DNA of 64,000 nucleotides from positions 145,001-209,000 of the forward strand of contig NW_026111616.1 of NCBI RefSeq assembly GCF_024679095.1, in the 5' to 3' direction. Shown here one piece after another: positions 57,901 through 64,000 of the stretch; position 1 is the first letter of the stretch; each line of letters starts with the position of its first letter. Origin of the DNA: Eriocheir sinensis (lineage: Eukaryota > Arthropoda > Malacostraca > Decapoda > Varunidae). A model generated the notes under the pieces. The model saw nothing but the letters and a program-made list of their open reading frames with translations, had not been told where the DNA came from and searched no databases. The position numbers were made by a program, and so were the translations under genes.

Positions 57901-58956
57901 ATGGCGGGGCGTGTGGCTGTGGCGGCGGTGCTCCTGCTGCGTCTTGGAGGCGCCCACGGCACCAGGGACTGTGAGGATCTTCATGAAGTGGTGGCCGTCA
58001 GTGAAGGAGGGAAGGAGACAATTTGTTTCGAGAGAAGAAAAGAATTAGGAAGATATAGTGAGTCGACAACAGTGTACGTGAAGCCGGAAGATGACTTCAA
58101 GGGAGTTAGTCTTGTAGTGACAGAAACATTTGTCTCTGCACCAGTCCGTCACGTAGCTTGGTTTGGCCTTGACAAGTGTTACAGCGACAACAAGTGGATC
58201 AAACTGAAGGTGGATGTGGAAGCACCGAATCTATGGAACCGAGTTCTGCATTTCACCCTAACCATTGAAGGATACAGAGGAAGATGCACGAGGCAAACAA
58301 CATGGAACAATGTCATTTATAGCCTTAGTATTGTGGCTCACGGCTCTTCCAGCTGGACAAGCACAGCCGAAGAAACGGGCGGCAGATGTCACGGTCCAAC
58401 ACAATTTACGAACCTGAAGAACCCACCCACCTGCACGGATCCGCCGCGTCCTATCACCACCACCACCACCACCACCACCACCACTACCACAACAACAGTA
58501 CATCCAGGTACTACCATCATCATCACCATCACCACCACAATCACCAACACCACAACAACACCTCAAGATACTAACACATCAACACCACTACCATCATCAC
58601 CACCATCACCACAACAGCACCTCAAGGTACTACCACCACTACACCACTACCACCACCACCACCACCACAACACTAACACCTCCAGGCACTACCACCACAA
58701 CACCCTCCACAACCTATGCCACCACAGCCCCTCCAGGTGTTCCTCTTACAAGCTCTTCCTCCACCCTGACAACCACAGCCACACCACGTCCACACCTTCG
58801 CCGCCACAAGGAAAGGTCACTCTGTCTCTCTCCTCTTCGACAGTGGTGATAGCGGTGCCGATAGCGGTGGTGGTGGCGGTGATCCTGGCCATTGTGGTGT
58901 GTGTGACCTACCGGAGGCGGCGGCGTGGACAGGGAGAGGGGCAGGGTGAGTACTGA
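57901..58956 (+). CDS. Putative type I membrane protein with mucin-like stalk
   Basis: 351 residues. The start ATG was chosen because it begins a signal peptide (MAGRVAVAAVLLLRLGGAHG, cleavage likely after residue 20); the longer frame upstream is only (GT)n translation. An upstream ATG at 57879 opens a 31-residue out-of-frame peptide ending at 57974. Residues 24-178 form an ectodomain with six Cys (24, 42, 93, 129, 163, 178), possibly three disulphides. Residues about 184-312 are Thr/Pro/Ser- then His-rich, like an O-glycosylated stalk. Residues 315-336 are a membrane span, 338-342 a five-Arg stop-transfer. The tail is very short, and GTGAGT at 58946 suggests the true exon may end before the TGA. 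Role unknown: surface receptor or mucin-like protein by architecture only. Confidence 0.7.
   Translation: MAGRVAVAAVLLLRLGGAHGTRDCEDLHEVVAVSEGGKETICFERRKELGRYSESTTVYVKPEDDFKGVSLVVTETFVSAPVRHVAWFGLDKCYSDNKWIKLKVDVEAPNLWNRVLHFTLTIEGYRGRCTRQTTWNNVIYSLSIVAHGSSSWTSTAEETGGRCHGPTQFTNLKNPPTCTDPPRPITTTTTTTTTTTTTTVHPGTTIIITITTTITNTTTTPQDTNTSTPLPSSPPSPQQHLKVLPPLHHYHHHHHHNTNTSRHYHHNTLHNLCHHSPSRCSSYKLFLHPDNHSHTTSTPSPPQGKVTLSLSSSTVVIAVPIAVVVAVILAIVVCVTYRRRRRGQGEGQGEY
58943..58951 (+). promoter_or_regulatory. Strong splice-donor match at the end of the reading frame
   Basis: AGG|GTGAGT fits the 5' splice consensus eleven bases before the TGA. If used, the cytoplasmic tail continues in a downstream exon and the last four residues of the frame (GlnGly-Glu-Tyr region) are intronic. 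Confidence 0.45.
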
Positions 58957-58964
58957 GAGAGAGT

Positions 58965-59248
58965 TCAAATTTCAAATTCAAATTCAAATTCGTTTATTTC
59001 CACAGGGTATTGGTTATTACACATCAATGAAATAGACATATGTCTACAAGTCATCTTTATTATAATACAGAACATCTTGAATAGCATATCTTAGAACATG
59101 AATGAAGAGAATTGTTTAAATAAGGGATTCCTCATAACGTCAAAATACCTATAAAAAGTAAAATATTGCCTATATAAAACATAGTCTTTGATAGGATTAG
59201 AATATGTATAGCAAAGATTGTAGAAAATGTCCATAGGGGTAAACTTAG
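58965..59248 (-). mobile_element. Probable 3' end of a non-LTR retrotransposon
   Basis: On the minus strand the sequence ends GTGGAAATAAACGAATTTGA followed by repeated ATTTGAA, a typical arthropod LINE 3' terminus with an AATAAA and a short tandem tail. The AT-rich upstream portion carries no recognisable coding motif. The LTR element was inserted into or beside it at 59248/59249. Confidence 0.5.
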
Positions 59249-59513
59249 TGTCGTGAGGGAATAAGTAAACCACCTCAAAAGCCCTTTTCTCTAGGCTTTA
59301 CTCGGCAAGAAAACCCTAGGTGCGTACAGTACCTGCAGCCCGAGTGCACTGGCTTCATCGACGAAGAAACTAGATACGTTAGTTTCGAAACCATATAATA
59401 CGATTCATATTACATACGAATCACCTATCCCGAACGATACATATGAAACACTAAAACGAACAAGCACTAAAACCCCAACAAATACAGACAACTTAAACTA
59501 TAGAATCACCACA
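59249..59513 (-). repeat. 3' LTR
   Basis: 265 bp. Differs from the other LTR at only two positions (CATATAATACG versus CATGTAATACG, and TACAGACAAC versus TACAGATAAC). On the minus strand it begins TGTGGTGATTC and ends CTCACGACA. Confidence 0.97.
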
Positions 59514-59525
59514 TTCTCCCCCTCT
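59514..59525 (-). promoter_or_regulatory. Polypurine tract
   Basis: Minus-strand AGAGGGGGAGAA abuts the 3' LTR, the expected plus-strand DNA synthesis primer. Confidence 0.9.
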
Positions 59526-59558
59526 TACAAATAACTACGTACATATCACACGCCTAGT

Positions 59559-60660
59559 CTATCCGGAGCTTTCCTGACTCTTGTTGAACGTCTTTAGTGG
59601 TTCAGGTCTTTCCTCGGAAGTTTCGGGTGAGTCGCTTTTTCTTGTGTCCGGAAGTCTAGTGTCATCGGAGGCTGGGTAACAAGCGTCAGGAGTGGCTGCC
59701 CCTCCATCGCTGTCATCGGTAGAAGTCGGTTCTGGAGCAGAAATCTCTTCAGTGGGTGTTGTCCCATTGATGTTCTCTTGCATGGTTGTCTGTTCCTTAG
59801 GGGTTGGAGCCAGGTCCCTCGTGGAGACGGTAGACCTTCTCCCATCCGGATGGCGAATGTGAGCGTAGTGTGGTGTAGCACTCTCGAGATCAACTTCTTC
59901 CACTAACGGATCCGATTTGTAATTACGAACAAACTTCCGCAGCAGGACAGGTCCAGGTGTGGCAAGCCAGGAAGGTAAGGAGTAACCACTAAATGATCTC
60001 CTAGGGAAAGAAAATAACCTTTCATGAAGGGTTTGATTGGTGGCAGTACAAAGGAGGGACCGAATGGAATGAAGTACTCTGTCCAGAACTAGTTCCCACT
60101 GAGACTCGGGGAGTTTGGAGGATCTGAGTGCTAAACGTAGTTTTCCAAATAGTACCAATCTCTCTTTCACATTGTCCGTTACCTTGGGGGTGGTAGGGAG
60201 TGGAGTGTGTCATGACACCGTGGCTCAACAGAAAATCTGCGACTTCACGAGACATGAACTGTGTTCATGTCTCGTGTCCTCTGACCGAATGAAATGAGGA
60301 TGGACAACCGAACATAGAGAACAGTTTAAGGAAGCAAGCTTTAACAGTTTGAGCAGACATATCTGGGCATGGGAACACAAATGGGAATCTAGAGTATTCG
60401 TCTATCATTACCAGGAGGTATTTATTCTTTGTAGTAGAAGGTTCCGGTCCAGCGAAATCAATAGAGATTCGGTCAAAGGGTTGCGTTGCATGGATCAGGT
60501 TCTTAACTGGAGGTTTAAAGAATCTAGGTTTCAATTCTGAACAAATACTGCATTGAGATCAAACCCTCCTTACATCATCTAGAGAAAAAGCCAGATTCTT
60601 AACTTTTACAAAATGATAAAGTCTTGTGACGCCAGGATGACACAGACACGTGTACTTGTT
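59559..60660 (-). pseudogene. Integrase (broken)
   Basis: Zinc-binding HHCC region: HPGVTRLYHF, then SQCSICSELKP, with a TGA (60561-60559) in place of the residue before SQC. The core has DFAGP (first catalytic Asp). At the second Asp the HSDRG-type motif reads HSVRG (codon 60285-60283, Val). It is followed by an extra 12 bp with an in-frame TGA, then SREVADFLLSHGVMTHSTPY and the Glu of NGQCERE. A frameshift near 60135 separates this from the C-terminal part (LRLALRSSKLPESQWELVLD...RHPDGRRSTVSTRDLAP), which stays open to 59559. An active-site Asp is lost, so the enzyme should be inactive. Confidence 0.9.
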
Positions 60661-61089
60661 CGAGAGAGACTGAGCCTGGGTTAGTATTAACTGGGCATGC
60701 ACGAGGCAGTGTGTCGCAAGGGATGTTTTGAGGACCTGGTCGGTACTTAATGTCATACAAGTATTCAGAGAGCTCGAGACGCCATCTTAATATTTTGTCA
60801 TTCTTAATTTTGGAGGAATGCCGTGAGTCAAACATGAAGGATACAGCTTGTTGGTCAGTGACAATAGTGAATTTGCGGCCCAAAAAAAAAAGTCTACTTA
60901 CGTGTGGCTTCAATGATAGCAGTGGCTTCTCTCTCCACAGCAGGCTGAAGTCTTGCAGAGCCGGTCAGGGTTCTGGAGAAGAAAGCTACTGGCCGACCAA
61001 GCTGGGAAAGAGTGGCTGCTATGGAGACAGAGGATGCGTCAGTCTCGATCTGGAGTGGCAAAGCTTCATCATAGGCAGCTACTGAAGCC
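60661..61089 (-). pseudogene. RNase H and connection (broken)
   Basis: Minus-strand frames show LPLQIETDASSVSIAATLSQ, then LGRPVAFFSRTL, then EREATAIIEATRK, and after a frame change GRKFTIVTDQQAVSFMFD and YLYDIKYRPGPQNIPCDTL. These are Gypsy RNase H blocks; the first catalytic Asp is in TDASS. Frame breaks occur at about 61092, in the A10 run at 60882-60891, and between SLEQVH and the integrase HPGV near 60660. Confidence 0.9.
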
Positions 61090-61728
61090 TTACAGATGTC
61101 TCTTTAGCGATTCGAAACATTTAATAGCTTCAGAGCCGAGTGGAAAACTCTGGCACAGCAGAAGAGGCTGTATGCGCTTAGAATAGTTAGGTATCCAGAT
61201 GGAATAGTATGAGAAGAGGCCAAGCGCTCGTTTTAGAGAGGGTGAATCATTAGGAACTGGCATTTCTATCAGGGGTCTGATACGATCTGGATCAGGGCGC
61301 AGAGAATTATCGGAGATTAAGCCGTAGTGACACTTCAAGTTCAAAGTCAAGTTGTACTTTGAGGCTACCTCCTTGAAACGCTGAAGGTTCCGGTCATGTT
61401 CCTCCTTGCTTACGCCGCATACAACATCATCATCAATATAAGCATAGGTGGCTTGCAATTTGTTGTCAGCTATGATAGAGTCCATGATTCTCTGAAAAAC
61501 AGCAACGGAGTTTGTCAGACCGAAAGGAACTCTGGTAAATTGAAGTAACTGTCAGTCAGCCTCAAAAGCAGTGTACTGTTTCTCCGTTTCTCGTAAGGGA
61601 ACTTGATAGTAAGCATTTTTCAGATCAAGTTTGCTGAATATTTTGTACTTAGCCATCTTGTGAATTAAATCATGAATAAGAGGCATTGGGTAAGCGTCCA
61701 ATGACGTAAAACGGTTTATGGTACGAAA
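61090..61728 (-). pseudogene. Reverse transcriptase core (broken)
   Basis: Continues the gag-protease frame after a TAA at 61731-61729 (normally a Tyr after MVVD). It contains TINRFTSLDAYPMP, FSKLDLKNAYYQVPLRE, a second stop TGA at 61554-61552 just after FEAD, FTRVPFGLTNSVAVFQRIMD, the catalytic YIDD box at 61440-61429 and RPDPDRIRPLIEMPVPND. It ends at a TAA at 61092-61090 caused by a frame change. All catalytic Asp residues are visible. Confidence 0.92.
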
Positions 61729-63177
61729 TTAATCAACAACCATGCGCCGCTTTTCTCTCTCATCGCTTGTTACTAGCACTTGAGCTCTCCAAGGGGACTG
61801 ACTCTTCTCTACAACACCTTCTTGTAACAAAGACTGTACTTCATGAATAAACTCTTCATCCGACCTCGAGAACTTACGAGAACACGTGGCGACTGGCATT
61901 GTATTAGGGGACAGGTTAGGGAAGAGGGATGGAGGATCAATACACATTGGTGCTACGTTACATATAGTTAGTTTAGGTAAAGAGCCATCCAAGGTGAATT
62001 CCACAGCCTGGTGTTTTTCCATGAAGTCTCTGCCCAAGATTACTTTATAACACAACTGGGGAAGAACTGACAACTTGAATTGAGGATAGAGACTCTCGTT
62101 AACTTTCAGGTTGACAAAGCAATGTCCTCCGGTAGTAGAAACTTGGGAAGAAGCAAGGGTGACATCAGTCTTTGAAGGGTACACAGGAATATTTAAGTTT
62201 TTCACAACTTGTGGATGGATGAAACTAATAGTACTTCCACTGTCAATAAGGGAGTTCACTTGCAGTTCATTGACACTCACAGGAATTGTAGAGCTCCGCG
62301 GCGTAGTAACAGACGCTAATACTGGAGTGGCGGCAGTAGTTGGTGGCAGGGCGCAGTGTCCACAGGAAGGGACCGGGGAGGTAGAGCCAGGAGGTTCCAT
62401 AGTAGCAGCGGCTGCGGTGTAAGGTCTTCTCGATCGTCCAGGGTCGCCAGACCTGCAGGCGCTGGCGTAATGGCCCGTCTTCCCACACTTACGGCACACT
62501 GAAGCACGAGCAAGGCAGCGAGACCGAGGATGCCGCTTTCCACCGCAGAAGAAACAGGATTGAGACTGGGAGGCAGCAGCTACGGTGTCTGTGGTGTTAA
62601 CAGAGGCCTCCGAGGTAAGAGCTGGAGCAGCCGACACGTTCCCTGGAGTGACAGGTGAAGAGTATCCTTCAGCGTTGCTTTGAGCAGTGTCGAGGCTTCG
62701 AGCAAGTTGTACGGCCTCATTCAGGGACATAGTTTCTCTCTCCAATAGACATTGACGGATGGTAGGAGAGGCGAGACCAGTGATGAAGGCATCTCTGATG
62801 GCTTCCTGAGTGTAGGTGTCAGCAGTCACGTCTTTGTAGTCACAGTCTTTAGACAGCTGCTTCAGAGACAGGAGGAAGGTGTCGATGGACTCGGCCAGTT
62901 GCTGCCTGCGAGTAGCCAATTGATGCCGGGCGAAGATGATATTCTTGGGCTTCACGTACACAGTTTTCAAAGCTTTGATGGCCTCCTCGTATGATGGGCA
63001 GTCGGTGATGTGGGTGTATGCTTCTGGAGAGATGTAGTTGACGAGCAGCTTCAACTTGTCAGGTGCAGGAGATATAGACTGAATGAAGTTACTGAAGGTG
63101 CAGAGCCAGTGGTTCCACTGAGCAGGCGTTGTGTCTTGTGCACCCTCGAAGCGTTCAGGTTTCAGAAGTCTCTCCAT
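61729..63177 (-). CDS. gag-protease frame of the Ty3/Gypsy element
   Basis: 482 codons from ATG to the first stop, starting only 36 bp inside the LTR. Residues 1-170 are a capsid-like helical domain (FEGAQDTTPAQWNHWLCTFS...). Two perfect CX2CX4HX4C zinc knuckles lie at residues 208-221 and 228-241 (nucleic-acid binding). The aspartic protease has SLIDSGST (Asp312) and ILGRD (380-384). The frame enters reverse transcriptase (EGVVEKSQSPWRAQVLV...RRMVVD) and stops at 61729. Gag, protease and pol are thus one frame in this element. The gag-protease part looks intact, in contrast to pol. Confidence 0.93.
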   Translation of the reverse strand: MERLLKPERFEGAQDTTPAQWNHWLCTFSNFIQSISPAPDKLKLLVNYISPEAYTHITDCPSYEEAIKALKTVYVKPKNIIFARHQLATRRQQLAESIDTFLLSLKQLSKDCDYKDVTADTYTQEAIRDAFITGLASPTIRQCLLERETMSLNEAVQLARSLDTAQSNAEGYSSPVTPGNVSAAPALTSEASVNTTDTVAAASQSQSCFFCGGKRHPRSRCLARASVCRKCGKTGHYASACRSGDPGRSRRPYTAAAATMEPPGSTSPVPSCGHCALPPTTAATPVLASVTTPRSSTIPVSVNELQVNSLIDSGSTISFIHPQVVKNLNIPVYPSKTDVTLASSQVSTTGGHCFVNLKVNESLYPQFKLSVLPQLCYKVILGRDFMEKHQAVEFTLDGSLPKLTICNVAPMCIDPPSLFPNLSPNTMPVATCSRKFSRSDEEFIHEVQSLLQEGVVEKSQSPWRAQVLVTSDEREKRRMVVD

Positions 63178-63196
63178 CTCCAGCTTGCTTCATGGA

Positions 63197-63211
63197 TTCT
63201 TGCCGAGTAAA
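63197..63211 (-). promoter_or_regulatory. Primer-binding site, apparently self-complementary
   Basis: One base downstream of the 5' LTR, the minus strand reads TTTACTCGGCAAGAA. It does not begin TGG, as sites for a tRNA 3' CCA end do. It is perfectly complementary to TTCTTGCCGAGTAAA in the same LTR (63275-63261), 49 nt upstream, matching the geometry of self-priming in Tf1/sushi-type elements. Confidence 0.75.
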
Positions 63212-63212
63212 T

Positions 63213-63477
63213 TGTCGTGAGGGAATAAGTAAACCACCTCAAAAGCCCTTTTCTCTAGGCTTTACTCGGCAAGAAAACCCTAGGTGCGTACAGTACCTGC
63301 AGCCCGAGTGCACTGGCTTCATCGACGAAGAAACTAGATACGTTAGTTTCGAAACCATGTAATACGATTCATATTACATACGAATCACCTATCCCGAACG
63401 ATACATATGAAACACTAAAACGAACAAGCACTAAAACCCCAACAAATACAGATAACTTAAACTATAGAATCACCACA
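63213..63477 (-). repeat. 5' LTR
   Basis: 265 bp, nearly identical to 59249-59513. No clear TATA box upstream of the self-complementary segment; a CCAGTGC initiator-like site lies about 40 nt before it on the minus strand. Confidence 0.97.
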
Positions 63478-63482
63478 TTTAG

Positions 63483-63810
63483 TAAAATAAAACTACCAAA
63501 AAAAAAAAAATGTAGAAGATGCATACGAGACCTAACCTTTGATAAAAATAAAACATACATAAAAAGTTATTGCAAGGGATGCCTGTAAGACCTAACCTTA
63601 GATAAAAAAATAATAATAAAACATACATAGAAAGTGAATGTAAGACATGCCAATAAAATCTAGAATTTGATGAAAAATAAAAGACAAAATGTGAGTGTAA
63701 AACATACCAATAAAATCTAAACTTGGATAAAAAATAAATGAAACAAAATAAAATAAAGCAGACGTAAAAAGCGTATAAAAAGTGAGCTGGAAACCATACA
63801 TAAAAAGTGA
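63483..63810. repeat. A-rich diverged tandem repeat, ~55-75 bp, about 4 copies
   Basis: Motifs GAyGCmTrykAGACCTAACC / GACATGCCAATAAAATCTA / AACATACCAATAAAATCTA, each followed by ...TTgGATaAAAAATAAA and AcATACATAaAAAGTkA, recur near 63518, 63577, 63643 and 63702. Confidence 0.65.
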
Positions 63811-63911
63811 CTTTAGTATAACAGAAGTAGTGAAGCATTGGCAGTAGTTTCGTCAACATACTAAAAACATATTCAAATATCAGCATTAGTCAGAGATACG
63901 CCAGTCCTCGT

Positions 63912-63965
63912 CGACAGACCGACTCGGTCGGCTAGATTTCGATCGCCGATAGAGTCGGTCTGTCG
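63912..63965. repeat. Perfect 14-bp inverted repeat
   Basis: CGACAGACCGACTC (63912-63925) and its exact reverse complement (63952-63965) with a 26-bp loop containing TCGATCG-type sequence. Could be a transposon terminus or a foldback; the window ends soon after. Confidence 0.8.
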
Positions 63966-64000
63966 GCATCCTGCTACGGGCCGCCAATAGGCTTAGCCCG

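Larger units (their letters stand above)
59249..63477 (-). mobile_element. Ty3/Gypsy LTR retrotransposon, full length but broken
   Basis: 4229 bp, minus strand. Two 265-bp LTRs (TG...CA on either strand) enclose, in order, a priming site, gag-protease, reverse transcriptase, RNase H and integrase, then a polypurine tract. This pol order (RT before integrase) defines Ty3/Gypsy. Flanks are CTTAG (59244-59248) and TTTAG (63478-63482), a possible 5-bp target duplication with one mismatch. The coding region has at least four stop codons and about four frameshifts. There is no env-like frame. It lies about 290 bp downstream of the membrane-protein frame. Confidence 0.95.

Overview
This window looks like nuclear DNA of an arthropod, most likely a decapod crustacean (inference). 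Long CT/GA, GT/CA and trinucleotide microsatellites occur every 1-3 kb. Several tRNA-derived SINEs with Pol III A and B boxes are present, with CR1/L2-type LINE fragments and a Ty3/Gypsy element. There is no bacterial gene organisation. Almost all long open frames are translations of simple repeats (Ser-Leu, Val-Cys, Glu-Arg, His or Pro-Ser-Phe strings) and are not annotated as genes.

Layout. 1-11 kb: pyrimidine-rich DNA with microsatellites, one LINE reverse-transcriptase relic (2672-3091), a small MITE-like insertion (7630-7696) and a homopurine minisatellite of about 1 kb (9010-9955). 11-17 kb: a SINE cluster with at least three tRNA-headed families, one seen in both orientations and carrying a 35-bp tandem repeat in its 3' part. 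17-43 kb: microsatellites and many local tandem duplications with periods of about 105-180 bp; a recursive-splice-like motif lies at 23251-23280. 43.4-51 kb: three large arrays, a 36-bp minisatellite of about 4.2 kb, a (CCA)n tract and a 28-bp minisatellite. 51.4-56.8 kb: a 200-235-bp tandem repeat, a composite hAT-like non-autonomous element full of GGTACC hexamers, a 46-bp minisatellite, a LINE fragment and an 81-bp array that keeps a 27-residue frame open.

57.8-59 kb holds the only convincing host gene part: a 351-residue reading frame (57901-58956) with a signal peptide, a six-cysteine ectodomain, a Thr/Pro-rich stalk, one membrane span and a basic cytoplasmic tail. It is bounded by a possible splice acceptor and a strong splice donor, so it may be one exon of a longer gene. 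I do not recognise the family. The stalk changes reading frame three times by one base each, for a net change of zero.

59.2-63.5 kb is a complete-length, minus-strand Ty3/Gypsy LTR retrotransposon (265-bp LTRs with two mismatches, polypurine tract, gag with two CCHC knuckles, DSG protease, YIDD reverse transcriptase, RNase H, integrase). Its coding region is broken by stops and frameshifts. The sequence at its primer-binding position is perfectly complementary over 15 nt to its own LTR, which suggests a self-primed element.

All positions were read by eye. Repeat boundaries and copy numbers are approximate.
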